From a virus: a stretch of DNA of 20,315 bases. A program made the position numbers and the translations under genes. Of the stretch, positions 5,683-13,393 are shown one piece after another (the stretch's first letter is position 1; each line of letters starts with the position of its first letter). Location: IMG/VR virus record IMGVR_UViG_3300031586_000027, positions 1-20,315 of that record, one strand, 5' to 3'. The notes under the pieces were generated by a model. That model saw only the letters and a list, made by a program, of their open reading frames with translations. It had not been told where the DNA came from and did not search any database.

Positions 5683-7058
5683 GGTGCACTACTCCCAGGG
5701 AAGTATTCCAATCTATTGATGCCAGAAAAGGATGTTCTGCGAGTATCCTGCCCTATAATCTCCTTGACCTTTCTACTAAATGCCCTCAGTGAGGATTCAT
5801 CTCCCATAAAATTACCGATATGGATAGTTATTGATTGTGGATTTATTGCACCTGCTCCCCCAGCTAATGGAACAACGGCTTCTGGCCCTCGCTCACCTAA
5901 TAGGGCTAAGGTAGGTCTTGTGACCAGCCCCCCCTTAGCTCCTGCAACAATAGGTACACCCAATTCTTCCCCCGCTCCTATTAAGGCAGCATTCTCGCCA
6001 ACGCCTTTTAGATATTGTATTAAGCCAGTAATAGCAAGACCAGCAGCTACTACTCCCGCAGCTATCATTGCCCAACCTGCAGGCCCCATAGCTGCAAGCA
6101 TAGCAATCAAGGAGGCCATTGTTCTTATTATCGCTGGAATCAATGTCTTGGTTAATACACCTGCTACCATTAGAATTCCTGCTTTTATTTGAGGGAGAAA
6201 GCCTATAAATAATAGCATCGGGCCACCAGTTATAGTAAGTGCTGTCATCACACCAAGAAAAGCAACTAATGCCTTTGTCAATTTAGGATGTTCTTTTGTC
6301 CATTCTATGATTCCCTTAATAGCCTCCGTAATCTTAAGAATATGCTCAGTCAATACTGGCATAAGCTCATCAGCTATTGTGTGCATAATCCCAGTCATAG
6401 AGCCTTTTAGACTCAAGAGTGCATCTTGGAATTTTTCCGCAGCAGCAGCAGCCTCCGCATCAAAAACGAGACCGAGGTCATGAGCTTCCTGCCTTGCGGC
6501 AGCTAATTCCTCAGTCGTCATATCTAGCATGGGGATGAGCATCGTTCCTGCCCGCCCAAATATATCAACGGCAGTAGCTGCTTTGATAGCCTGATTTTCT
6601 AATTTGCTTATGGCTTCAGCAATCGCCCAAAATTGTTCTTCAGGTGAAAGCTTCATTAGTTCTTCGGCTGAAAGACCGATTCTATCAAAGGCTCTGATAT
6701 AAGTGGTCATACCTTCAGATGCATCTACTAAGGTCTTGCTCATTTTCTTAGCAGCTTTTTCTATAGAGCCTAAATCTGTCCCAGCTAAGCCAGCTACATG
6801 TCTCAATTCAGAAAGGGCTTCAGTGCCAAAACCAGTCCGCTTTGCCATCTTAGCGACTTCATCGCCTGCCTTTGCATAGCTAGTTACCATTTTGCCAAGT
6901 GCTATTGCGAGTCCCACACCCATAGCTGTTATAGCCAAGCCAGCTTTTTTGAAATTGGCAGACATTTTATTGGTAGACTTTTCAATTTCGCCGAAAGCAG
7001 TCTTTGTTTTATCTTCAGCTTTTAGTGTTAATTTGGCATCGCCTAAATCCATTGCCAT
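5679..7058 (-). CDS. Tail tape measure protein
   Basis: The 459-residue protein has a polar N-terminus, a hydrophobic glycine-rich segment at about 40-57 (LAITAMGVGLAIALGK), a long helical region with motifs common in tape measures (AKRTGFGTEALSELRHVAGL, LSPEEQFWAIAEAI), a hydrophobic block at about 260-352, and the hallmark GERGPEAVVPL at 388-398. The protein sets tail length and probably helps DNA passage through the membrane. By the usual 1.5 angstrom per residue its length suggests a short tail of about 70 nm (inference). The gene follows the G/GT chaperone genes and its ATG at 7058 has AAGGAG nearby, inside the end of the GT frame. An ATGA overlap joins it to the next gene. Confidence 0.9.
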   Translation of the reverse strand: MAMDLGDAKLTLKAEDKTKTAFGEIEKSTNKMSANFKKAGLAITAMGVGLAIALGKMVTSYAKAGDEVAKMAKRTGFGTEALSELRHVAGLAGTDLGSIEKAAKKMSKTLVDASEGMTTYIRAFDRIGLSAEELMKLSPEEQFWAIAEAISKLENQAIKAATAVDIFGRAGTMLIPMLDMTTEELAAARQEAHDLGLVFDAEAAAAAEKFQDALLSLKGSMTGIMHTIADELMPVLTEHILKITEAIKGIIEWTKEHPKLTKALVAFLGVMTALTITGGPMLLFIGFLPQIKAGILMVAGVLTKTLIPAIIRTMASLIAMLAAMGPAGWAMIAAGVVAAGLAITGLIQYLKGVGENAALIGAGEELGVPIVAGAKGGLVTRPTLALLGERGPEAVVPLAGGAGAINPQSITIHIGNFMGDESSLRAFSRKVKEIIGQDTRRTSFSGINRLEYFPGSSAP

Positions 7059-7060
7059 TT

Positions 7061-7683
7061 CTAATTCTCCTTACCGCCAAAGGCAGCATTTAGCACCTTT
7101 GCGGTAGCTAACATCTGTTTGGGAGTCTGCTGTCTTGCCCTTTCTTTGGGCATGAAATCATCGGGAGTAAAGGTTTTAGTATTCTTACCTCGCCACATAT
7201 TAGCCAATACAGTGCAAATCAAAGCCGTTCTATGATTTAGCCACTCTTGATTGTTGTTGTACCTCTCTATAAGAGCATTAAATTCCTTTATAGTCAATGC
7301 CCAGAATTCTTCCTCTCCCAACCCTAAGTCATATCGTCCCATTGCCCATAAGTCTAGCCACGTTGGGACTTCCTTACTAAAGGGCGGTTACTTGCCTCAG
7401 TTGTCGGAGTTGATTGCTCCAAGCATGTTGATAATGCATCTATTACTATCCTAAGATTGCTGATATCAATCATGCAAAGAACATCATCGTAGGTTAGTTC
7501 CTTATCTTCATGTAACAGGCAGGCAAATACTAAAGCAGCCGTTTCTTCTAAGGAAAACTTACTAAGATTGAATCCCTTTAGAAGATTCATATTAGTGAGC
7601 TTCTGGAACTCAAGCATCCCCTTCAATGTCAACCGCAAGCGGCGTTCCTTATCCAGAGTTATCGTAACCAATTTGTCTATCAA
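7061..7683 (-). CDS. GT-type tail assembly chaperone made by -1 frameshift
   Basis: Slipping back one base at CCCTTTA (7378-7384) joins the first 102 residues of the short chaperone frame to 105 residues of the downstream frame, giving a 207-residue product. The downstream part begins SKEVPTWLDLWAMGRYDLGL and continues EEEFWALTIKEFNALIERYN, a well-known tail assembly chaperone (T domain) motif, and ends AAFGGKEN at 7061. The only ATG in that frame (7342) lacks a ribosome binding site, and conserved family sequence lies upstream of it. That supports frameshift expression rather than separate initiation. In lambda, G and GT bind the tape measure and recruit tube subunits. Confidence 0.8.
7350..7384 (-). 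promoter_or_regulatory. Programmed -1 frameshift site and stimulatory stem-loop
   Basis: The heptamer C CCT TTA (7384-7378) fits X XXY YYZ perfectly in the zero frame. The minus-one frame has a stop (TAA) just upstream and is open downstream, so the shift must occur between it and the zero-frame TAG, where this heptamer lies. Six bases after it, AAGTCCCA can pair with TGG, then CTA bulged, then GACTT (7371-7350), forming a candidate stimulatory hairpin that contains the zero-frame stop codon. Confidence 0.8.
7354..7683 (-). CDS. G-type tail assembly chaperone (109 aa)
   Basis: The non-shifted product starts at TTG 7683, with AAGGAG about eight bases upstream, and ends at TAG 7354-7356. The sequence IDKLVTITLDKERRLRLTLK, then GMLEFQKLTNMNLLKGFNLS and LEETAALVFACLLHEDKELT, is typical of small siphophage chaperones that bind the tape measure. 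The C-terminus past residue 85 (STPTTEASNRP) is low complexity and holds the slippery site. It lies between the tail tube and tape measure genes, the standard position. It is probably needed in excess over the frameshifted form. Confidence 0.8.
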   Translation of the reverse strand: MIDKLVTITLDKERRLRLTLKGMLEFQKLTNMNLLKGFNLSKFSLEETAALVFACLLHEDKELTYDDVLCMIDISNLRIVIDALSTCLEQSTPTTEASNRPLVRKSQRG

Positions 7684-7705
7684 TTTTTCACTCCTTTTTT
7701 CTTTC

Positions 7706-8119
7706 TTATGGCGTTAAGGTAGGTTTGTCAGACAAGGCTATTGTAGATGTGAAAGGCACTAAACCTTCAGGCGTTGCATCACCGGCTGAAAAACCAATGC
7801 AATAACCTTTGCCGTTCCATACTGCCGAACTTACTCCTACAGGGAAAGTAATAATCCAGTCTTGTTCTGTTCTGGCATTCATGTCGGCCAATAGTAATAC
7901 CTGACCAGCATCGTCTGGGTCAAGCCAGCCCTCAATATCTAAATCGCCTGGGTCAATCAGTCCTGGAATATACTCCCTATATGTATCTGCGGTAGCAAGG
8001 GTCGTAGCATCCACTTTAGCTACTGTAAGTGTTACCGAGCCTATTCTAGTCACCTCTCCTATAACCACACTATGCCATGTAAATGTAGTTCCATAACCTA
8101 TATTCGCTGCTGTTGCCAT
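7706..8119 (-). CDS. Tail tube protein
   Basis: The 137-residue protein begins ATAANIGYGTTFTWHSVVIG and has strand-rich motifs VTRIGSVTLTVAKVDATTLA, GDLDIEGWLDPDDAGQVLLL and WIITFPVG, characteristic of lambda gpV-like siphophage tail tube proteins. Length is usual for the single-domain form. It polymerises as hexameric rings around the tape measure. The gene is directly upstream of the G/GT chaperones, and ATG 8119 has AGGAGGTAA upstream, one of the strongest ribosome binding sites in the window, as expected for an abundant protein. Confidence 0.8.
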   Translation of the reverse strand: MATAANIGYGTTFTWHSVVIGEVTRIGSVTLTVAKVDATTLATADTYREYIPGLIDPGDLDIEGWLDPDDAGQVLLLADMNARTEQDWIITFPVGVSSAVWNGKGYCIGFSAGDATPEGLVPFTSTIALSDKPTLTP

Positions 8120-8144
8120 TTCGTTACCTCCTATGAATTATTTT

Positions 8145-9155
8145 TTAAGTTGGGTCGCCCACTCTTATTGCTGAATAGAACAGAGTCGTAGCTGCAGCGG
8201 GGTGAACACTGGGTAAGAAGCTAACATAACCATCTGGGTCATTGAATAACGCAGGCAAGAGTGGCCCCACTATTGTCTTTTGCTCTGCCCCTACTGTCGG
8301 AGCCAATGCCTCAAATCGCCCAAATCTATCCCTGTAATCTACAAAAGCTAGGGTTGTAGCAGTTGCATCATGGCGGAGTTTAGCTCCCGCCATTCCAGGT
8401 TCTACTGGATAAGCTGTGCCATCTATAACAACGGTGTCAATATAAGCTGACCTTGCTGGTGCAGCTTCCCAGAGTTCGATTCTAATCCTATCAAGCACAT
8501 AGGCAGTTGCAACTTCCCCTGATTCTGCTGTATCCCATGCAGCATTCACCAATGTCAATAAATCTGCTAATGTCTGACCTCCACCCCACTCAAAGACTGA
8601 AGTTCCATCGGGAGTATGTCCTCCAAAACCAAACGGGTCTGCTGCTGCCAATGTTTCCTTAACCCATGCAGCTCCCCCATTATGGCCTTGCAATGGGTAA
8701 CAGGTTACTTCCAGCCATCCATGGTCTGTCCCCAATGATACGAGGGAAGAATGGACGAAACGGAACTCTATCTGTGCAAAGTTGGCAACTACAGCCGAAG
8801 AATAATGATAGAAGCTCCATTCTGGTGCTACATCATCAATAGCTTCTGCAAGGTCGTTGAGTGTTATGGTTGTCGTTGGAGTGAATTGCAAGTGAGTTGA
8901 AACATCACCACCCGCACCCGTTTTATCAAGTAATACTGAATATTCTCCCGTCGCTCCCTGGTGTTGTGCAACTGACCAGGTTGCTGTATCCTGCAAGGGG
9001 GCTATCTCACTTCTCGCAATCAGAATGACATGCCCGTTATTGGCAAATCTCAGTCCCTGCGTATGAGTCGTATCATCCCATACAACCTCCCTTGATTCGG
9101 AATCGAATACACCCGCCTTTACTGCATCTGTTACTGGTATAATTTGATATGACAT
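8145..9155 (-). CDS. Unknown virion protein between tail terminator and tail tube (336 aa)
   Basis: The protein begins with a segment (RFANNGHVILIARSEIAPLQ) like small decoration or tail-accessory beta-sandwich proteins. It continues with a strand-rich domain (HLQFTPTTTITLNDLAEAID, then FYHYSSAVVANFAQIEFRF), an aromatic and glycine-rich middle, and a C-terminal segment with FNDPDGYVSFLPSVH. There is no signal peptide or membrane segment. ATG 9155 has ATAGGAGGTAAC upstream, so it is probably highly expressed. Its place between tail terminator and tube genes, usually adjacent, suggests a tail-associated decoration or tail-proximal fibre. Function unknown. Confidence 0.65.
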   Translation of the reverse strand: MSYQIIPVTDAVKAGVFDSESREVVWDDTTHTQGLRFANNGHVILIARSEIAPLQDTATWSVAQHQGATGEYSVLLDKTGAGGDVSTHLQFTPTTTITLNDLAEAIDDVAPEWSFYHYSSAVVANFAQIEFRFVHSSLVSLGTDHGWLEVTCYPLQGHNGGAAWVKETLAAADPFGFGGHTPDGTSVFEWGGGQTLADLLTLVNAAWDTAESGEVATAYVLDRIRIELWEAAPARSAYIDTVVIDGTAYPVEPGMAGAKLRHDATATTLAFVDYRDRFGRFEALAPTVGAEQKTIVGPLLPALFNDPDGYVSFLPSVHPAAATTLFYSAIRVGDPT

Positions 9156-9213
9156 CTTTGTTACCTCCTATATAGATTTATTGATAAAACGCCTAGAATC
9201 GCCTCCTAGTGCG

Positions 9214-9654
9214 TTAGGTGGTATCTCTAATCGTTATCGAATAGAAAGTTAATACTCGGAAGTAATTCGGAATTTCAATATCCACTAGGTCTTGCCCATG
9301 AACTTCCTCCCTTGCTTTCATTATGTAATATAGAACTAAGTCTATCGTGACAGGTTCACTATCTAAGCCCTGCAATACATCATATAAAAGACGATAAACC
9401 TTACGAGCCTCAATAGGACTATCAGCCCAGCAATCGAACTGAACACTGGGGGAGAAAATGTGGGGCAATTCAGCACTGGCACTTCCCCCACGTGAGAAGT
9501 AGCTTATAGCTGGTAAAGTTGCATTCTCAGGAAGTCGAGGGCAATAGAGCCTTTCAGAGCCAGCCCCACCTAGTAGGGTGATTAGCGGGTCTGCCAATAC
9601 CGATGCTGTCGTTAAATAAGTCCTTATCAATCTATTGGTATCTACTAAACTCAT
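9214..9654 (-). CDS. Tail terminator/completion protein (DUF3168-like)
   Basis: The 146-residue protein has an N-terminal helix (LVDTNRLIRTYLTTASVLAD), LYCPRLPENATLPAISYFSR, a central SVQFDCWADSPIEARKVYRL motif and a C-terminal strand region (FRVLTFYSITIRD). The P-x-x-x-L-P-A-I-S-Y followed by a V-Q-F-D-x-W pattern is characteristic of siphophage tail terminator or completion proteins. It caps the tail tube and joins it to the neck. The gene overlaps the gp10-like gene as ATGA and follows the usual neck-gene order. Confidence 0.75.
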   Translation of the reverse strand: MSLVDTNRLIRTYLTTASVLADPLITLLGGAGSERLYCPRLPENATLPAISYFSRGGSASAELPHIFSPSVQFDCWADSPIEARKVYRLLYDVLQGLDSEPVTIDLVLYYIMKAREEVHGQDLVDIEIPNYFRVLTFYSITIRDTT

Positions 9655-9977
9655 CTCAATTCTGCCTTTATGCCAGCAGGCAATTTATGGGCATTCTTAT
9701 CTAAGGCTGGTTTGAAATAGGGGCGGGGTGCCATTTTAACTGTACCCGTTTCAAGGTAGCCTCCATAACCACTCGTAGAATAGACAGCACCTTCTAACCC
9801 TTTGGCTTCATACTTGATTGACCGGGCATTATTACCAGTAAGTTTTGGGCTACCCTTAATAGCATCATTGGCAATATCTACCACCACATCTTTCAGTGCT
9901 TTCTCCGTAGCCTTATTAACCTTATCTTTTACCTCTCTAGTCTTGAGATTTAATATGACGTCTGTTTTAAACTTCAA
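9651..9977 (-). CDS. HK97 gp10-like neck/tail-completion protein
   Basis: The sequence contains DAIKGSPKLTGNNARSIKYE, then SGYGGYLETGTVKMAPRPYF and KPALD, the motif set of the HK97 gp10-like (minor tail or neck) family. A TTG at 9977 overlaps the upstream stop as TTGA and has GAGGAT about eight bases before it. I prefer it to the upstream in-frame GTG at 9998, which has no ribosome binding site and would deepen the overlap. The product is about 108 residues, usual for a compact member. It likely forms part of the head-tail interface. Confidence 0.75.
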   Translation of the reverse strand: MKFKTDVILNLKTREVKDKVNKATEKALKDVVVDIANDAIKGSPKLTGNNARSIKYEAKGLEGAVYSTSGYGGYLETGTVKMAPRPYFKPALDKNAHKLPAGIKAELR

Positions 9978-10300
9978 CGACTTATCCTCAGCCAACACTG
10001 TTTATGGTGACTTGCCAAACTATCAGCGTAATCCTGCACCAATAGTACCTCATAGACATTACCATCTATAGTTATCCTATCCCTTTCTGTGATAGTGATG
10101 TCTCCAAGGAATAGCTTATAATCGGCTACGACAATCTCAGCACCTACTTTAATTTCCCTACCTGCAGAAGCTACGAGACGGCAATCTTCATCAGTATACC
10201 TGTCATGCCATGCCAAGGCAGGATTGCCATAATCATCAGGAAGACCTTCGGTAAAATATTCTATCTTGCAAGTTTGAATTAACAGGGATGTATAGCTCAT
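9974..10300 (-). CDS. Head-closure/head-tail joining protein (HCP1-like)
   Basis: The 108-residue protein starts SYTSLLIQTCKIEYFTEG, followed by DDYGNPALAWHDRYTDEDCR, VGAEIVVADYKLFLGDITIT, and ends in IDGNVYEVLLVQDYADS. This is the common pattern of phage stopper proteins (small beta-barrels that plug the connector): a loop with DxxG near a W, then the R-I-x-x-x-G-x-x-Y-E-V-L finish. It overlaps both neighbours as ATGA, in the typical order connector, closure, gp10-like, terminator. Confidence 0.7.
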   Translation of the reverse strand: MSYTSLLIQTCKIEYFTEGLPDDYGNPALAWHDRYTDEDCRLVASAGREIKVGAEIVVADYKLFLGDITITERDRITIDGNVYEVLLVQDYADSLASHHKQCWLRISR

Positions 10301-10653
10301 TCTATATCCTCATCAATGGTAGTATCTTCTACCCCGGATAAGTCCATAGATGCGTATGTAAGATAGGGTGTTGATTCAACCTTCGCCCTTAATTCGTCCC
10401 TTAATTTATTCATCTTATCAATTATCTTTTGAGTGTAAGCATAGTCGCCTATCTTTTCACTATCAGGACTGGTGGCATATTTAGCCATCCAAGCCTCTAG
10501 TGCATCGGCAGCCGCTAAACTAATATTGTTGGCATTCTCAGTCAGGAAATAATTTATTTCCGCATCTTCGAATACATAATCTGTGGCATCCGTATCGCCT
10601 ATTATCAGGCGAACCTTACCTACATTTGTGGTAATATCATAAGGTAAACTCAT
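10297..10653 (-). CDS. gp6-like head-tail connector/adaptor
   Basis: The protein begins MSLPYDITTNVGKVRLIIGD and includes VFEDAEINYFLTENANNISL and AAADALEAWMAKYA, a helical pattern common to small adaptor proteins that dock onto the portal. ATG 10653 is preferred over the ATG at 10665 because GGAGG precedes it by five bases and lies downstream of the earlier ATG. This start gives 118 residues and an ATGA overlap with the preceding long gene. Position at the head of the neck gene group supports the assignment. Confidence 0.75.
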   Translation of the reverse strand: MSLPYDITTNVGKVRLIIGDTDATDYVFEDAEINYFLTENANNISLAAADALEAWMAKYATSPDSEKIGDYAYTQKIIDKMNKLRDELRAKVESTPYLTYASMDLSGVEDTTIDEDIE

Positions 10654-12743
10654 AAGAGCCTCCATATTCTTCTACATAATCGAGATATAGGCAACTGGAC
10701 TATAGCTAAACGAGTAGCCTTTATCCCAACACTGATACATTCGGAAATACGCCTTGTTAATGTCCCTACTGGTGTGATGATTCCCCCGCCAACAGCTTGA
10801 TAAAAAATACCTATCAGAAGTGTCGCTAATGTCCCAATTGGCGTAATGGCTCCACTTCCCACAGCTAGGAGCACTTTTCTACCAAGAGTACCTACTGGTG
10901 TTATTATGCCTTGACCCACATTAAAGGCTAGGATTTTCCTTCCCAAAGCACCAACTGGGGTGATTGCACCAGCTCCAATACTGATAAGGGTTTTTAATCC
11001 CAATACTCCGATAGGTGTTACGATTCCATTGCCTACACTAAATGCTTTAATTGCTCGCCCCAGAGTGCCGACAGGAGTTATAATACCAGCACCCATTGCT
11101 AGGATTATCTTCCGAGCTAAAGTACCAATGGGGGTTATAGCACCAGCCCCCACAGCTAAAAATATCTTTCTACTAAGAGTACCTACAGGGATTATAGCAC
11201 CCTCGCCTACTACCAAAAGTAACTTAGCAGCTAAAGTACCAACGGGAGTTATGACACCAGAACCTATAGCCAGGAGTATTTTCAAACCAAGAGTGCCGAC
11301 AGGAGTTATGACCCCACTTCCCACAGCCTTAGCTATCTTCAGGCTTAATGTGCCTATGGGAGTAATCGCTCCGTCCCCAGTACCTTGAAGGAATCTAAGA
11401 ATTGCTCCCAAAGTTCCAGTCGGTGTAATTGCTCCATCTCCAATATCAACACCGAGGAATATCTTTAGATTCAAATTACCTATTGGTGTTAAGGCACCTT
11501 CACCCACGGCTTGTTCTGTTGGTCCCCCTGCTGTATATTCAATATGGAGTTTGGCTGCCTCAGCTGAAGCCTCTTCATAAGCAGAAATGTCATAACGGTT
11601 CGAATTCGCTGCTGTCCCGTCATCATCATGGAGGATTACTAAAGCGTTATTTGCTGACCAACCACCCCGTCCTACTATTTCCTCAATGACCGTAGAAATA
11701 TCTGGCGAGTTATGCCAAGTGTTAATTAGCCACAACCCTGTTATTTCCCAAGCCACCGATGCTGTAGTGCGTGCTCGGCTGTTCATGCCAGAACAAGTTT
11801 CACCATTAAAATTACTGGCATCGTCTTCGTCTTCCCCATTAACATGAGTAGGAACGGTATAATTTCTACCAGAGTATGCCCAGTAAGTTAGGTAACAATT
11901 GCTACAAGTCGCCCCTTGCGGAACATTTACGGTCTGGAACCGCAAACCAATATTACGATAATCAGGGCTAGCTACATTTCCAATATATAAAAAGTCTAGC
12001 CCGCTGTGAATCCAAGAGCATGCAGAACGATTATTGGCATCATCATCCCCGTCACCAACTTGTTCATCAACCTCTGTAGCATCTAAAATGGGATAAACTA
12101 TGGGCTGGGCTATTTCCCCTAGCTCAGTAAGAACCTCTAGCTTTAACTTCTCATTCCTGCCACCAACAACGAGCTTTTCTTCCATCTTGATAGGTTGCTT
12201 ATTAGCATCCCTAGCAGGTTTGAGTGGTAAAAGTTTAGCTACCCCCTTGATTTCCTGAATATCTACATCGAAATCAAGAGGTGCTTTGTCTGACTTAATC
12301 AGCCTTTGTAATTTAACTCTAGTATTCTGAACCTCAAGGATAACATCGGTATCAGGATAGATATTCTCCCAGATAACACGATTACCTTCTACCTTTGGGA
12401 TAGGAATAGTCGGGGGTAAATCCGTCCCGCCTATTCGTCCTATCTCACCTAGCTTAACCCCTTTTCTGGCAGCCTTTAGTCTGACATCAAACTCACCAGA
12501 CTCCTTAGACTTATAGTGGAAGCCAGGCATACCAGTGAGGTAAATATCAAGGTCGTAAGGTGCTTTGGTTACTCTCCCATTGACTATAGTGGTATCAATA
12601 TCTTTCCACTGCTCGGACTCATCTCGTGGATTGTCCTTGTAGTGGACAGAGCCAATAGTGCCGTCCCAAGCATATTTACGCCCACCCAGAGAATGGGTCT
12701 TGCTGTTTCTAGTTCGCCTCTCTATCAGTTCAATTGGAGGCAT
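10650..12743 (-). CDS. 697-aa virion protein with DNRLRE-like domain and 13 tandem repeats
   Basis: Residues 1-215 hold GRKYAWDGTIGSVHYKDNPR and ESEQWKDIDTTIVNGRVTKA, a segment seen at the start of other phage surface proteins. Residues about 222-404 form a DNRLRE/CBM-like beta-sandwich: FLYIGNVASPDYRNIGLRFQ, NCYLTYWAYSGRNY, then SVAWEITG and VIEEIVGRGGWS to KLHIEYT. Residues 413-665 are thirteen repeats of about 19 residues, each with a core like VGSGVITPVGTLGLK. A basic C-terminus follows, with no signal peptide. Probably a long surface or fibre protein; the repeat number may change by recombination. It is transcribed immediately before the connector gene. Confidence 0.7.
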   Translation of the reverse strand: MPPIELIERRTRNSKTHSLGGRKYAWDGTIGSVHYKDNPRDESEQWKDIDTTIVNGRVTKAPYDLDIYLTGMPGFHYKSKESGEFDVRLKAARKGVKLGEIGRIGGTDLPPTIPIPKVEGNRVIWENIYPDTDVILEVQNTRVKLQRLIKSDKAPLDFDVDIQEIKGVAKLLPLKPARDANKQPIKMEEKLVVGGRNEKLKLEVLTELGEIAQPIVYPILDATEVDEQVGDGDDDANNRSACSWIHSGLDFLYIGNVASPDYRNIGLRFQTVNVPQGATCSNCYLTYWAYSGRNYTVPTHVNGEDEDDASNFNGETCSGMNSRARTTASVAWEITGLWLINTWHNSPDISTVIEEIVGRGGWSANNALVILHDDDGTAANSNRYDISAYEEASAEAAKLHIEYTAGGPTEQAVGEGALTPIGNLNLKIFLGVDIGDGAITPTGTLGAILRFLQGTGDGAITPIGTLSLKIAKAVGSGVITPVGTLGLKILLAIGSGVITPVGTLAAKLLLVVGEGAIIPVGTLSRKIFLAVGAGAITPIGTLARKIILAMGAGIITPVGTLGRAIKAFSVGNGIVTPIGVLGLKTLISIGAGAITPVGALGRKILAFNVGQGIITPVGTLGRKVLLAVGSGAITPIGTLATLLIGIFYQAVGGGIITPVGTLTRRISECISVGIKATRLAIVQLPISRLCRRIWRLL
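10749..11507 (-). repeat. Tandem repeat array of about 57 bp, 13 units
   Basis: Within the long virion gene, thirteen units encode (V/I)G-x-G-x-I-T-P-(V/I)-G-T-L followed by a short basic/hydrophobic tail. Most units are 57 bp; others are 60, 63 or 69 bp, always multiples of three, so the frame is kept. Units are diverged at the DNA level, which implies an old array with some room for copy-number change. A plus-strand frame at 10960-11388 is only the antisense image of these repeats. Confidence 0.85.
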
Positions 12744-12754
12744 ATTTATTCCCC

Positions 12755-13366
12755 TTAGCTTCCAGCAGTAAAGTCTACCTCAAAGGTGTACTCTATCTGA
12801 TTCCCAGGGACAACGTTGATAGCACCATGCTTTGTCCTATCCATGAGCGTCCCCGCAGCATTAACATTGAAAAGCCCATGCTCAGTGATAGCCTCGGTGT
12901 CGTCCATCGTTAGGGTCTCTACCGACTTATAGGTGTCATGGTCTGTCTCAACCTGAGTGCCGTCTCCCCTTGCAATACCGCTAGGAGCGCCCAGAGCAGT
13001 ATCAGTTATATTCTCTGCACCAACACCCAGTCCACACTCGTGCCATTTGAAGTCGCCGAATAACGCTGATTCCGTTATAAGTTGGTCAACTATAAAGTCA
13101 ACAAAAGCTGTAGTTACTACCCGATGTCTCCGCTCCCGCCTACCTTTCTCATTTTCCCTCCAAAGCTTAGGACATTTCTCATGGTCATTAGCCATCAGCC
13201 ATTGACGGTATTCCTCATTTATCTCTTCTGAAGGAATGATTAGCCCGCCTGGAGTTACTGGTTGGAAAAGTTTGCACCTGAGTCGGGTATCCATCTTTAC
13301 CAGTCCAACTCCCAATTTAGCCCCTATATCCCATTTGAAGTTGCTTAATATGTCCTTAATGTTCAT
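12755..13366 (-). CDS. Virion accessory protein (203 aa)
   Basis: The protein starts NIKDILSNFKWDIGAKLGVG and includes RHRVVTTAFVDFIVDQL, then FKWHECGLGVGAENITDTAL and ETLTMDDTEAITEHGLFN. The middle part, with WHECGLGVG-A-N-x-x-D-T-A-L, recurs in a family of phage structural proteins often next to fibre genes. It has no signal peptide or membrane segment. ATG 13366 follows AGGAGG with a seven-base spacer. It belongs to the accessory island between capsid and connector; it is probably part of the virion surface. Function beyond that is unknown. Confidence 0.6.
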   Translation of the reverse strand: MNIKDILSNFKWDIGAKLGVGLVKMDTRLRCKLFQPVTPGGLIIPSEEINEEYRQWLMANDHEKCPKLWRENEKGRRERRHRVVTTAFVDFIVDQLITESALFGDFKWHECGLGVGAENITDTALGAPSGIARGDGTQVETDHDTYKSVETLTMDDTEAITEHGLFNVNAAGTLMDRTKHGAINVVPGNQIEYTFEVDFTAGS

Positions 13367-13393
13367 TATTTGCCTCCTAGTTTTTTAGTCTCC

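Noticed and set aside
5632-6192. Plus-strand 186-codon open frame
   Set aside because: Antisense to the tape measure and tail-tip genes; low-complexity Ala/Pro/Ile composition mirrors the real frame.
7061-7342. Independent gene starting at the ATG at 7342
   Set aside because: No ribosome binding site, and conserved chaperone sequence lies upstream of it in the same frame; expression by -1 frameshift explains it better.
10960-11388. Plus-strand 142-codon open frame with proline-rich repeats
   Set aside because: It is the antisense image of the tandem repeats in the long virion gene and has no ribosome binding site.
10749-11507. Possible CRISPR array
   Set aside because: Periodicity of 57 bp is in frame, units are diverged, and there are no identical repeats separated by unique spacers.
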